A stretch of DNA of 51,168 nucleotides, taken from the NCBI GenBank assembly GCA_036506495.1, contig DASXRQ010000053.1, forward strand, positions 1 to 51,168, read 5' to 3'. The DNA is from DASXRC01 sp036506495 (GTDB taxonomy: Bacteria; Actinomycetota; Actinomycetes; Mycobacteriales; Micromonosporaceae). Every line of letters begins with the position of its first letter. The stretch's first letter is position 1. Below, one piece after another: positions 22,628-31,479 of this stretch. A model generated the notes under the pieces. The model made no database searches. It saw nothing but the letters and a program-made list of their open reading frames with translations, and had not been told where the DNA came from. A program made the position numbers and the translations under genes.

Positions 22628-24127
22628 GTGAGCACTAGTGTGCTGCCGTCGGTGCCGAACCGGAGGACGCCGCCCGGTTCGGTCATCGCCCCGGCACCGC
22701 CGAACGGATCCCGGCCGCGAAGGGAGGCGATGCGGGTGCCAGCAGGCGTCGCCGCCGGCCACCCCGCGACCGCCGAGGTTGGCCTGCGTATCCTCGCCGC
22801 CGGCGGGTCCGCCGCCGACGCGGCGGTCGCCGCCGTGCTCGTCAGCTGTGTCGCCGAGAGCGTGCTGACCGGCATCGGCGGTGGTGGCTTCGCTACGTAC
22901 TACGACGCGGCGTCCCGCACGGTGACGTGCCTGGACTTCTTCTGCTCCGTACCCGGCCTCGACGGGGACGCGCTCCCAGGCCCGATGGTGCCGATCGAGG
23001 TGAACTTCGGTGGGGTTCCGTTGAGCTACTCGATCGGCGGCGCGAGCGTGGCCGTACCCGGCGTGCCGGCCGGCTGCGGCGAGGTGCACCGGCGTTGGGG
23101 TCGGCTGTCATGGCAGCGGGTGGTGGAGCCGGCGATCAGCCTCGCTCGCAGCGGGGTGCTGCTGCCCGCCGCTCAGGCGCGCACGCTGACGGAGGTCTAT
23201 CAGGCGCTGGTGCCCGGCGACGGCGCCGCCATCTATCGGCCCAACGGGCGGCTGCTCGAGGGCGGCGACCTGCTGCTCCACCCGGGCTTGGATATTGCGC
23301 TCCTGAGGCTCGCCGACGAGGGACCGGCGGCGTTCTACACCGGCTCGTTCGGCGGTCGCCTGTGTGAGGCGGTCCGCGGAGCCGGGGGGACGATCGGCCC
23401 GGCCGACCTCGCCGCGTACCGAGTGCTCGAGTTGCCGGTCGCCGACGCACCGCTGGCCGACGTGACCGTGTTCGGGCGCACCGACCTCAACCGCACGATC
23501 CCCACGATCGCGGCCCTGCCTCCGAAGCTGGCCGTGATGCCGCGGCCCGAACGCGCGGTCGCGATCGCCGAGGCGCTCCGGGTGTACGGACGCCAGAAGC
23601 TCGGCGACACCACGAACATCGCGGTCGTGGACCACGAGGGTGACGCGTGCGTGGTCACCACGACGCTCGGCATCGGGGCGGGGGTATGGCTGCCCGGCCT
23701 GGGCGTGCACCTCAACTCGATGCTCGGCGAGGGTGAGCTGCTCACCCCGGACCTGGCCCCGGGGCGACGGATGTCCTCGATGATGTGCCCGGTCGTGGTC
23801 GTGGACGACGACGGCGACCTCGTCGCCGCCGCCGGCTCGGCCGGGGCGTCGCGGATCCGCACGGCGTTGCTCGACACGCTGATCGGTGTGCTCGTCGACG
23901 GCATCGACATGCCCACGGCGATCGCCCGGCCCCGGTTCCACGTCGTCGACGACGCGGTCCACGTCGAGCCGGGCTACCCGGAGGACGAGCTCGCCGCGCT
24001 CGCCGACGCCGGTTACACGGTGAACCGCTGGGACCGCCTCAGCCACTACTTCGGCGGCGTGAGCGGAGTCGGTCGTGCCGGCGCGGCGGGCGATCCCCGC
24101 CGGGGCGGCGTGGGCCTGCTCGCCTGA
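22628..24127 (+). CDS. Gamma-glutamyltransferase family protein
   Basis: This is a 499-residue Ntn-hydrolase relative. The N-terminal half has VAAGHPATAEVGLRILAAGGSAADAAVAA and GIGGGGFATYYD. The small-subunit start is at GDTTNIAVVDHEGDAC, where a Thr would be the autocatalytic nucleophile, followed by RRMSSMMCP and GSAGASRI. The family cleaves gamma-glutamyl bonds such as those of glutathione. It lacks a signal peptide, so a cytosolic enzyme is likely, and it is shorter than the usual roughly 570 residues. The GTG at 22628 is listed, but an ATG at 22730 preceded by AAGGGAGG also gives a complete domain and may be the true start. Confidence 0.88.
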   Translation: MSTSVLPSVPNRRTPPGSVIAPAPPNGSRPRREAMRVPAGVAAGHPATAEVGLRILAAGGSAADAAVAAVLVSCVAESVLTGIGGGGFATYYDAASRTVTCLDFFCSVPGLDGDALPGPMVPIEVNFGGVPLSYSIGGASVAVPGVPAGCGEVHRRWGRLSWQRVVEPAISLARSGVLLPAAQARTLTEVYQALVPGDGAAIYRPNGRLLEGGDLLLHPGLDIALLRLADEGPAAFYTGSFGGRLCEAVRGAGGTIGPADLAAYRVLELPVADAPLADVTVFGRTDLNRTIPTIAALPPKLAVMPRPERAVAIAEALRVYGRQKLGDTTNIAVVDHEGDACVVTTTLGIGAGVWLPGLGVHLNSMLGEGELLTPDLAPGRRMSSMMCPVVVVDDDGDLVAAAGSAGASRIRTALLDTLIGVLVDGIDMPTAIARPRFHVVDDAVHVEPGYPEDELAALADAGYTVNRWDRLSHYFGGVSGVGRAGAAGDPRRGGVGLLA

Positions 24128-24168
24128 TCCACGAAAACGTCAGACCGCGCCTGTCACTGGGCCGTCCG

Positions 24169-24480
24169 TCATCCGGCGTCGGGCCACCACGCGTACCTCG
24201 ACATCGACACCCGAGGGCCGTCGAAGCTGACGCCCTCCGCGATCAGCCGCGCCCGCGCCTCGACCTCGTGGCCGGGCACGAGCCGCCCGTTGTTGGCGAC
24301 CACGCGGTGCCACGGCACCGACCCGCCGTGCTTCGCCATGATCGTGCCGACCAGCCGGGCTGAGCTGCGCCCGGACGCATCGGCCAGGTACTCGGCGATC
24401 CCCCCGTACGACATCACGCGTCCGGACGGGATGCGCTCGACGAGCGACAGCACCTCTTCGACGTACTCCTCGGGCGTCAC
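24169..24480 (-). CDS. Alkyltransferase-like (ATL) DNA-binding protein
   Basis: The 103-residue protein resembles the C-terminal domain of O6-alkylguanine-DNA alkyltransferases: RIPSGRVMSYGGIAEYL, then GTIMAKHGGSVPWHRVVANNGRLV. The methyl-accepting Cys of PCHRV is replaced by Trp (PWHRV), the defining change of ATL proteins. These bind O6-alkylguanine without repairing it and hand it to nucleotide excision repair. The GTG at 24480 is used, giving VTPEEYVEEVLSLVERIP. It is divergent from proB by 61 bases. Confidence 0.93.
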   Translation of the reverse strand: MTPEEYVEEVLSLVERIPSGRVMSYGGIAEYLADASGRSSARLVGTIMAKHGGSVPWHRVVANNGRLVPGHEVEARARLIAEGVSFDGPRVSMSRYAWWPDAG

Positions 24481-24541
24481 GGACCACCACGATATGGGAT
24501 GTCTCAGTGATCTTCGCCGCCCCAGCGAGCACAATGGGCGC

Positions 24542-25654
24542 GTGCGTGACCAGGTAGCGACCGCGCGCCGGGTCGTCGTGAAGGTCGGCTCGTCCTGTTT
24601 GACCACCGCGGCCGGCGGGCTCGACCTCGACCGCGTCGACGCGCTCGTCGACGTGCTCGGCGGGCTGTCCGCCGAGCGCCGCGAGGTCGTGCTGGTCTCC
24701 TCCGGCGCGATCGCCGCCGGGCTGGCGCCGCTCGCCCTGCCCCGGCGCCCGCGCGACCTGGCCACCCAGCAGGCCGCGGCCTCCGTGGGCCAGGGGCTTC
24801 TCATCGGTCGGTACGCGGCGAGCTTCGCCCGCCACGGACGAACGGTCGGCCAGGTGCTGCTCACCGTCGACGACGTGACCCGGCGGGCGCACTATCGCAA
24901 CGCGTACCGGACCCTTCGCAAGCTTCTCGACCTGGGCACGGTGCCGATTGTCAACGAGAACGACACGGTCGCCACCGAGGAGATCCGGTTCGGTGACAAC
25001 GACCGGCTCGCCGCGCTGGTCGCCGCGCTCGTGCAGGCCGACCTGCTGCTGCTCCTCTCCGACGTCGACGCGCTCTACACCGGCGACCCCGCCCGGCCGG
25101 GTGCCACCAGGGTGGACGTGGTACGCGGCGAGGCCGACCTGGACCACATCGCCGTCGGCCGACCGGGCCGCGCCGGGCTCGGGACCGGCGGGATGGCGAC
25201 CAAGGTGGAGGCGGCCAGGATCGCCACCGGATTCGGCATCCCCGTGCTGCTCACCGCCGCCACGTTGGCGGCACCCGCTCTCGCCGGCGAGCCCGTCGGC
25301 ACGCTGTTCCACCCGACCCGCCAACGCCCAACGGCCCGCCTGTTCTGGCTCGCGCACGCCACGACGCCGCGCGGCCGGCTGCACCTGGACGCCGGCGCGG
25401 TGCAGGCCGTCGTGGCCCGGCGCAAGTCGCTCCTGCCCGCGGGCATCACCGCCGTCGACGGCGCGTTCACCGCGGGCGACCCGGTCGACCTCGTCGACGC
25501 GGGCTCGGGTACGGCCGTCGCCCGGGGGCTGGTTAACTACGACGCGGTCGAGCTGCCCGGGCTGCTCGGCCGGTCCACCGCCGAGCTCGCCGTCGCGCTC
25601 GGCCCCGGTTACGAACGCGAGGTCGTCCACCGTGACGACCTCGTGCTGCTGTAG
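24542..25654 (+). CDS. proB: Glutamate 5-kinase
   Basis: ProB phosphorylates L-glutamate, the first step of proline synthesis. The 370-residue protein has the amino-acid-kinase fold (RRVVVKVGSSCLTT, VLVSSGAIAAGL, VPIVNENDTVATEEIRFGDNDRLAALVA, GTGGMATKVEAARIA) and a C-terminal PUA domain (RGRLHLDAGAVQAVVARRKSLLPAGI). The GTG at 24542 is chosen because the family-conserved sequence starts a few residues later. proA follows after 12 bases, forming the usual proBA operon. Confidence 0.96.
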   Translation: MRDQVATARRVVVKVGSSCLTTAAGGLDLDRVDALVDVLGGLSAERREVVLVSSGAIAAGLAPLALPRRPRDLATQQAAASVGQGLLIGRYAASFARHGRTVGQVLLTVDDVTRRAHYRNAYRTLRKLLDLGTVPIVNENDTVATEEIRFGDNDRLAALVAALVQADLLLLLSDVDALYTGDPARPGATRVDVVRGEADLDHIAVGRPGRAGLGTGGMATKVEAARIATGFGIPVLLTAATLAAPALAGEPVGTLFHPTRQRPTARLFWLAHATTPRGRLHLDAGAVQAVVARRKSLLPAGITAVDGAFTAGDPVDLVDAGSGTAVARGLVNYDAVELPGLLGRSTAELAVALGPGYEREVVHRDDLVLL

Positions 25655-25666
25655 AAGCGAGGCACG

Positions 25667-26911
25667 ATGTCCACAGTGGAGCTTGCCCGTCGGGCGCGGG
25701 TCGCAGCGAACGAGCTGGCGCTCGCCACGCGGGCGGCCAAGGACGCGGCACTGCATGCGATGGCCGACGCGCTCGTCGCGCGTACGCCCGAAATCCTCGC
25801 GGCCAACGGCGCGGATGTCGAGGCGGGCCGCGGCGCCGGCATGGCCGCGGCGCTGCTCGAGCGGCTCGCGCTCGGCGAGGCGCGGGTGGCCGGCATGGCC
25901 GAGGGGCTGCGCCAGATGGCGGCGCTGCCCGACCCGATCGGCGAGGTGGTCCGCGGGTACGTGCTGCCCAACGGGCTGAAGCTGCGGCAGATCCGGGTCC
26001 CGTTCGGCGTGGTCGGCATCGTCTACGAGGCGCGCCCGAACGTCACCGCCGACGCCGCCGGCATCTGCCTGAAGTCGGGCAACGCCGTCCTGCTTCGGGG
26101 CTCGTCGTCGGCGGCCCGGTCCAACGCCGCGATCGTCGACGTGATACGCGGGGCGGTCGGGTCGGTGGGCCTGCCGCTCGACGCGGTCCAACTGCTCGAC
26201 GCGTCCACCCGCGACTCCGTGAAAGAGCTGATGCGGGCGCGCGGCCTCGTGGATGTGCTGATCCCACGCGGTGGTGCGTCGCTGATCAAGTCGGTGGTCG
26301 AGGAGTCAACCGTGCCCGTGATCGAGACGGGCGTCGGCAACTGCCATGTATATGTCGACGCGTCCGCCGACCTGGACGAGGCGCTCGCCATCCTGCTCAA
26401 CGCCAAGGTCCAGCGGCCGTCGGTGTGCAACGCGGCCGAGTCGCTGCTGGTGCACGCGGATGTGGCCCCGTCGTTCCTGCCGCGTGCGCTGGCGGCGCTC
26501 GCGACGGCCGGCGTCACCGTGCACGGCGACGCCGCCGTCGCCGGCTTCTCGCCCGACGTGGTCCCGGCGACAGACGAGGACTACGCGGCGGAGTATCTGT
26601 CGCTGGACATCTCCGCCGCCGTCGTGCCGTCGCTCGACGCCGCAGTGCAGCACATCCGGCGGTACGGCACGGGTCACTCCGAAGCCATCATCACCTCGTC
26701 GGTTGACTCGGCGCGTGAGTTCGTGGCGCGGGTGGACGCGGCCGTCGTTCTGGTCAACGCGTCGACCCGGTTCACCGACGGGGGCGAGTTCGGATTCGGC
26801 GCCGAGATCGGCATCTCGACGCAGAAGCTGCACGCGCGCGGTCCGATGGGCCTGCCGGAGCTGACGTCGACGAAGTACGTGGTGACCGGGGCGGGCCAGA
26901 TCCGCGACTGA
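25667..26911 (+). CDS. proA: Glutamate-5-semialdehyde dehydrogenase (gamma-glutamyl phosphate reductase)
   Basis: ProA reduces gamma-glutamyl phosphate with NADPH, the second step of proline synthesis. The 414-residue protein shows VPFGVVGIVYEARPNVT, LKSGNAVLLRGSSSAARSN, IPRGGASLIKSVV and the catalytic Cys region KVQRPSVCNAAESLLVH. It ends with TDGGEFGFGAEIGISTQKLHARGPMGL, all hallmarks of the family. The ATG at 25667 follows GCGAGGCACG. Complete and typical in length. Confidence 0.97.
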   Translation: MSTVELARRARVAANELALATRAAKDAALHAMADALVARTPEILAANGADVEAGRGAGMAAALLERLALGEARVAGMAEGLRQMAALPDPIGEVVRGYVLPNGLKLRQIRVPFGVVGIVYEARPNVTADAAGICLKSGNAVLLRGSSSAARSNAAIVDVIRGAVGSVGLPLDAVQLLDASTRDSVKELMRARGLVDVLIPRGGASLIKSVVEESTVPVIETGVGNCHVYVDASADLDEALAILLNAKVQRPSVCNAAESLLVHADVAPSFLPRALAALATAGVTVHGDAAVAGFSPDVVPATDEDYAAEYLSLDISAAVVPSLDAAVQHIRRYGTGHSEAIITSSVDSAREFVARVDAAVVLVNASTRFTDGGEFGFGAEIGISTQKLHARGPMGLPELTSTKYVVTGAGQIRD

Positions 26912-27037
26912 GCGCGACCGGTTGGCCGCCGTCCGCCGCTGGCCGGGGTCATCAACGTACGGGCCGGCCCATCGGCCCATCATGTCCGGCCCATCCGGCT
27001 CCGCCGGAACCGCCCGCGCGCCGGTACATTTCCGGGC

Positions 27038-27859
27038 GTGGTGGACTTGGACGCCGCGATCGGCTTCGTGGTTGCGAAGGGTGATCCCGTCGAGCGGGCT
27101 CGTCTTGCGTGGCTGCGCAACGGGACCGAGCCCTCCGCCGACGTTCTCCACCACGTCGAGTTCGGTCAGCTGCACGAGGGCGGCTGGCCGCCTCAGGTCG
27201 GCGGTCCGGTGCCGTCGGTCGACGCGACATGCTTCCGCCTCGCCGAGCTCGACGACCTGGGCGCCCTCGGCCGGCCCGCGGCGCGCCGCGCGCTGGACTG
27301 GCTCGCGATCCGGCAGCAGGCCGACGGGACCTGGGAGGAGGACCCGGCGCTCGCGGATGAGGCGCCGCCGTGGGCCACCCCCGGCGATCCCGAGGCGCGC
27401 CTGTTCGTCACCGCGAACGCGACGTTCTGGCTGACCGTCGCCGGCCTCGACGCGCGCGCGGCGGGCCCGCTCGACGCCCGGGTCGGCGGCGTGTACGCCG
27501 GCGTCGTGACCGCCGGCGCCCGCGCCATCGCGAAGAGCCTGCACGAGGACGGCACCTGGCCGTCGTTCCTGATCACAGGGTTCCTCGGCGCCGCGGTGCT
27601 CTACCGCCAGGACATGTTCTACGAGGCCGCCAGGATGCAGATCGTCCTCAACGACCGCCTGCCCGACATGTCACCGGCCGACGTGGCGTGGTTGGCGGCG
27701 ACCCTGCGCCGCGTCGGTGTCTCCGAGGACGACTGGCTCCTGATCGCCGCTCGTCGCCGGCTCACCGACACCCAGCGCAGCGACGGTGGCTGGCCCAGCG
27801 ACGACGGCGAGGCGTTCGACGTCCACACGACCCTGCGGGCGATCCGCGCCTGCCGCTGA
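27038..27859 (+). CDS. Alpha-toroid terpene-cyclase/prenyltransferase-like protein
   Basis: This 273-residue soluble protein contains QW-type repeats: LHEGGWPPQVGG, QQADGTWEEDP, LHEDGTWPSFL and QRSDGGWPSDDG, spaced along helical segments. Such repeats form the alpha-alpha barrel of squalene-hopene cyclases and protein prenyltransferase beta subunits. The cyclase acid motif DxDD is not evident, and the protein is less than half the length of a triterpene cyclase. It may therefore bind prenyl groups or have another role. It stands alone after proBA, with a GTG start and a palindrome downstream. Confidence 0.75.
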   Translation: MVDLDAAIGFVVAKGDPVERARLAWLRNGTEPSADVLHHVEFGQLHEGGWPPQVGGPVPSVDATCFRLAELDDLGALGRPAARRALDWLAIRQQADGTWEEDPALADEAPPWATPGDPEARLFVTANATFWLTVAGLDARAAGPLDARVGGVYAGVVTAGARAIAKSLHEDGTWPSFLITGFLGAAVLYRQDMFYEAARMQIVLNDRLPDMSPADVAWLAATLRRVGVSEDDWLLIAARRRLTDTQRSDGGWPSDDGEAFDVHTTLRAIRACR

Positions 27860-27887
27860 GGCGGCCGAAGGTCATCATCATTCGCGC

Positions 27888-27945
27888 CGATCTAGGGCGA
27901 ATGCTGGTCAGTTGATCTCAGATCACCAGTATTCGCCCTAGATCG
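27888..27945. repeat. Palindromic element, copy A (21-bp arms)
   Basis: The arms 27888-27908 (starting CGATCTAGGGCGAATGCTGG) and 27925-27945 are inverted repeats with one mismatch, separated by 16 bases. The element sits between two convergent genes, where it may act as a bidirectional terminator. Its reverse complement aligns end to end, loop included, with the element at 44260-44319, so it is a dispersed repeat and not merely a convergent terminator. Confidence 0.85.
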
Positions 27946-27980
27946 ACTGGAGCTGACAGCGAACGTCCGGGCGATGGCGG

Positions 27981-29162
27981 TCAGTAGGCCGGGAGCGACG
28001 GGTCCACCTGCTTGATCCAGGCGAGTACGCCGCCCTGAACGTGGACCGCGTCCCGGAACCCGGCCGCCTTCAGCGCGGCGAGCGCCTCCGCGGAGCGGGC
28101 ACCGGACTTGCAGTGCAGGACGATCTGCCGGTTCTGCGGGAAGCCCGCGAGCGCCTCGCCGGAGAGAATGTCGCCCTTCGGGATCAGCACCGAGCCGGGG
28201 ATCTTGACGATCTCGTACTCGGCCGGCTCACGGACGTCCACCAGAAGGAAGTCCTTGCCGGCGTCCTGCCACTCCTTCAGCTCGGTCGCCGTGATCGTGG
28301 AGTTCAGGGTGGCGGCCGCGGCCTCCTCCGACACCGCGCCGCAGAAGTCCTCGTAGTCCTCGAGCAGCCCGGTCATCGTGGCGTTCGGTCCACAGAGGAC
28401 GCAGTCCGGGTCCTTGCGGACCTTGACCGTGCGGTACGCCATCTCCAGCGCGTCGTAGACCATGAGCCGGCCGACGAGCGGCTCGCCGGTGCCGGTCAAC
28501 AGCTTGATGGCCTCGGTGACCTGGATGGAGCCGACCGACGCGCAGAGCACGCCGAGCACGCCGCCCTCGGCGCAGGACGGGACCATGCCGGGCGGGGGCG
28601 GCTCGGGGTAGAGGCACCGGTAGCACGGGCCGTGTTCGGCCCAGAACACGCTGGCCTGCCCGTCGAACCGGTAGATCGAGCCCCAGACGTACGGCTTGCC
28701 GAGGAGCACGGCGGCGTCGTTGACCATGTACCGGGTGGCGAAGTTGTCGGTGCCGTCGACGATCAAGTCGTAGTCGCGGAAGATTTCGAAGACGTTGTCC
28801 CGGTCCAGCGCGGTGTTGTGGATCACCACGTGGACGTAGGGGTTGATCTCTCGGATGCTCGCGGCGGCCGACTCGACCTTCGGCCGGCCCAGATCGGAGA
28901 CGCCGTGGATGATCTGCCGCTGCAGGTTCGACTCGTCGACCGTGTCGAAATCGACGACGCCGAGCGTGCCGACACCGGCCGCGGCCAGGTACATCAGGGC
29001 GGGCGAGCCCAGTCCGCCGGCGCCGACGACGAGCACCCGGGCGTTCTTCAGCCGTTTCTGTCCGGCCATGCCGACGTCCGGAATGATCAGGTGGCGCGAG
29101 TAGCGACGAACCTCATCGACGGTCAGCTCGGCGGCGGGCTCGACGAGCGGGGCAAACGACAC
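27981..29162 (-). CDS. moeZ: Adenylyltransferase/sulfurtransferase MoeZ
   Basis: MoeZ activates sulfur-carrier proteins (MoaD, ThiS, CysO types) by adenylation and sulfur transfer. Residues 1-260 are ThiF/MoeB-like: the nucleotide loop GAGGLGSP (48-55), DESNLQRQIIHG, and two zinc-binding Cys pairs (Cys180/183 and Cys254/257). Residues 285-393 are a rhodanese domain with catalytic Cys351 in HCKSGARS. The frame is open further upstream, but the GTG at 29162 has GGGGAG six bases before it and matches the known start (SFAPLVEPAAELT). The gene lies beside a DUF3152 gene, as in mycobacteria (Rv3206c-Rv3207c). Confidence 0.95.
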   Translation of the reverse strand: MSFAPLVEPAAELTVDEVRRYSRHLIIPDVGMAGQKRLKNARVLVVGAGGLGSPALMYLAAAGVGTLGVVDFDTVDESNLQRQIIHGVSDLGRPKVESAAASIREINPYVHVVIHNTALDRDNVFEIFRDYDLIVDGTDNFATRYMVNDAAVLLGKPYVWGSIYRFDGQASVFWAEHGPCYRCLYPEPPPPGMVPSCAEGGVLGVLCASVGSIQVTEAIKLLTGTGEPLVGRLMVYDALEMAYRTVKVRKDPDCVLCGPNATMTGLLEDYEDFCGAVSEEAAAATLNSTITATELKEWQDAGKDFLLVDVREPAEYEIVKIPGSVLIPKGDILSGEALAGFPQNRQIVLHCKSGARSAEALAALKAAGFRDAVHVQGGVLAWIKQVDPSLPAY

Positions 29163-29289
29163 GGTTGACTCCCCGGAAGGGTTGACATCTGTCTCAACGT
29201 GCCATTGTCGCTCGCCGACGTCGACAGTGGCCGTGAGGTCGGCCACCGTCCGCACGGCGGGAGGGCGGGACGGACTACCGCAGGACGGA

Positions 29290-30270
29290 CTAGGGGATGG
29301 GCGGGCCGGCGTACCGGCGGCCGTCGAGGAACGGCCAGCCATTGGCGACACAGCCGCTTAGCCCGAGCGTCTGCTGCTGCATCACCGGCGCCGGTAGACC
29401 CGGACCCGGGCACGCCTCGTGGCCGTACCCGAGTTCGTGCCCGACCTCATGGTTGATCGAGTACGTCTGGTAGTCCACGAGCGGGGCGCCGTAGCCCGGC
29501 ACGGACTCCAGATAGCGTGCCACGTTGATGATCACCTGGCCGGGCGCCCGGCAGGACGTGTAGCGCTGGGTGTGTATGCCGTTTACCGCACACATCCGCT
29601 CGGAGGTGCCGGGGGTGGCGAGGTAGATGGTGAAGTCGGCGGCCGAACCCTTCGGCACGCGTTGCAGGCGCAGCTGCCGCGACGCGGTCCAGCCACGCGG
29701 GTCGCCGAGGATCTTCTCCACCCGGGTGGCGAACGTGGCCGCGTTCTGGCCCATGTCGTCCTCGACTGCCACGCGGAACCTGCGCAGCGTCCCGGCCGTG
29801 CCGAGCACCGGTCCGTGGCCGCTGGCGTACGTCCAGGTGCCGGGCCCGGTTGCCGGGTAGGTCGACCCCGCAACCGGCCCAGCCGCACTCGGCGCCGCGG
29901 AACTGCTCCGCCCCGACGCCGCTCCCGCGTCGATGGCCGCGGTGCCCGCCGCGGTGGCCGCGGGCGAAGCTGGCGGACGGGGAAACGTGGTCGGCGTGGA
30001 GTTGGCGCGGCGCAGGATGTCGGCGCCGACGAGGCCGACGGCCACGAGCAGCAGAATCAGCACGGTGGCGCGGCGCCTGCTCTGACGGCGAGCCCGCGCG
30101 ATGCGCCGCGTCTCCAGTCGCGACCGACGCTCGCCGATCCGCCCCGCCGGCGCGTCCTTGAGCCTGCCCGGCGGGGACCCGGACGCGCCAGCAGGCGCCG
30201 CCAACGAGCGCCGCTCCTGCGCGTCGGCGGCGTGCCGGGAGCGAGGAGTACGGGTCGTCGGCGTTGCCAT
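29290..30270 (-). CDS. DUF3152 membrane-anchored metalloprotease-like protein
   Basis: The roughly 326-residue product has a basic cytoplasmic N-terminus, one membrane helix near residues 69-84 (ATVLILLLVAVGLVGADIL), an Ala/Ser/Pro-rich linker and an extracellular DUF3152 domain. That domain ends with NHEVGHELGYGHEACPGPG, a zinc-binding HExxHxxxxxH pattern. A cell-surface metallopeptidase is suggested, but none is characterised to my knowledge. ATG 30270 (MATPTTRTPRS) is preferred over a nearby ATG at 30279. It is the counterpart of mycobacterial Rv3207c by position. Confidence 0.88.
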   Translation of the reverse strand: MATPTTRTPRSRHAADAQERRSLAAPAGASGSPPGRLKDAPAGRIGERRSRLETRRIARARRQSRRRATVLILLLVAVGLVGADILRRANSTPTTFPRPPASPAATAAGTAAIDAGAASGRSSSAAPSAAGPVAGSTYPATGPGTWTYASGHGPVLGTAGTLRRFRVAVEDDMGQNAATFATRVEKILGDPRGWTASRQLRLQRVPKGSAADFTIYLATPGTSERMCAVNGIHTQRYTSCRAPGQVIINVARYLESVPGYGAPLVDYQTYSINHEVGHELGYGHEACPGPGLPAPVMQQQTLGLSGCVANGWPFLDGRRYAGPPIP

Positions 30271-30343
30271 CGCCCACATAGGGTGCCACGCCTCCCGGCC
30301 GAACGCGCCCTGTGCCCAGCGACATGCCGGGATTACCCGAGAT

Positions 30344-31351
30344 TCATCCGATCGGGGCGGTGGCGGGAGCGCGACCGTCTCGCCCACCCAGGTCGCTACG
30401 CCCGCCGGCACCGGCCTCGTCGAGCAGTGCGACGACCGCGCGGGCGACCTTGCGAGGCACCTCCATCTGCGCCACATGACCAACGCCGTCGAGCATCAGC
30501 AGCCGGCTGTCCGGCACCGCCCTCGCAACCTGCGGCGCGACCCGTACGTCCACCAGCCGGTCCTGATGCCCGCCGATGACCAGGGTCGGCGCGGTCACGT
30601 CGCGCGCAAGCCGCCAGAGCGAGCCCGGCCCGGGTAGGTACGCCCGCAGGAAGCTGGAGACCAGACCGCGCATGGTTCGTAGGTACGCGTCCACGTAATG
30701 ATCCGCGGAGTAGCGCAGCTTCGCCTCCTCGATTGCCTCGGCCAACCGCTGCTCGGCTAGTCGTCCCGGGTCCGCGAAGCATGCCTTGAGCACCTCCCGG
30801 GCCAGCTCGGCCGGCTCGATCTGGGCCAGCCGCCGAGCGGCGACCCGGTTGGACCCAGGCATGGCCAGCAGCGGAAGCAACCTGCTCTGCAGAGAACGGC
30901 GCGGGTCGAGGAACGGCATGGCCGGCGAGATGAGCGAAAGCGTACGGACCAGGTCCGGTCGCGTACCCGCCACGCGGACCGCGATGGCGCCGCCCAGCGA
31001 GTTGCCGAACAGGTGCACCGGGCCGCGGCCGGCGTACTCGATCCATCGAACGATCCGGCCCGCGAACGCCGCGATCGTGTAGCTGCGTGCGGGCTCGCTG
31101 CGCCCGAACCCGGGCAGGTCGATGGACTGTCCGTCGAGCCGCCCGGCGAGCAGCCCGGCGAGGTCGGTCCAGTTCTGGGAGGAGCCACCGAGCCCGTGCA
31201 CGAACAGCGCGGGCTCGGCGTCCAGGCCGACGGCCGGCGTGTCCCGCACGTAGGTCGCGACACCGTCGAGGATCACCGAACGCCCTGGCCACGGGGGTGG
31301 GAGGGGGATCTCGGGGAGGACCTCATCGGGCGCGAGGGCGGCACGCTTCAT
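30344..31351 (-). CDS. Alpha/beta-fold hydrolase
   Basis: This 335-residue serine hydrolase has the oxyanion region FVHGLGGSSQNW, nucleophile Ser118 in LFGNSLGG, an acid in GGHQDRLVD and the catalytic His in GVGHVAQME. The SIDLPGFGRS strand and the lid region (RLAEQRLAEAIEEAKLRYSADHYVDAYLR) are typical of esterase/lipase/haloperoxidase relatives. The substrate is unknown. The Gly/Arg-rich tail after residue 310 looks disordered. It is probably co-transcribed with the DUF3152 and moeZ genes downstream on the same strand. Confidence 0.9.
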   Translation of the reverse strand: MKRAALAPDEVLPEIPLPPPWPGRSVILDGVATYVRDTPAVGLDAEPALFVHGLGGSSQNWTDLAGLLAGRLDGQSIDLPGFGRSEPARSYTIAAFAGRIVRWIEYAGRGPVHLFGNSLGGAIAVRVAGTRPDLVRTLSLISPAMPFLDPRRSLQSRLLPLLAMPGSNRVAARRLAQIEPAELAREVLKACFADPGRLAEQRLAEAIEEAKLRYSADHYVDAYLRTMRGLVSSFLRAYLPGPGSLWRLARDVTAPTLVIGGHQDRLVDVRVAPQVARAVPDSRLLMLDGVGHVAQMEVPRKVARAVVALLDEAGAGGRSDLGGRDGRAPATAPIG

Positions 31352-31479
31352 CCACCAAGTGTGCCTGATTCACTGATCGTTCGTTTTCGATCGTCGCCGC
31401 GCGGGTAGCCCTGGGCGGTACGGCGTGGCCGCGACGAGACTGATCGCTGCCCGAGGCGGACTCGAGTGAGGAGTGGGGG

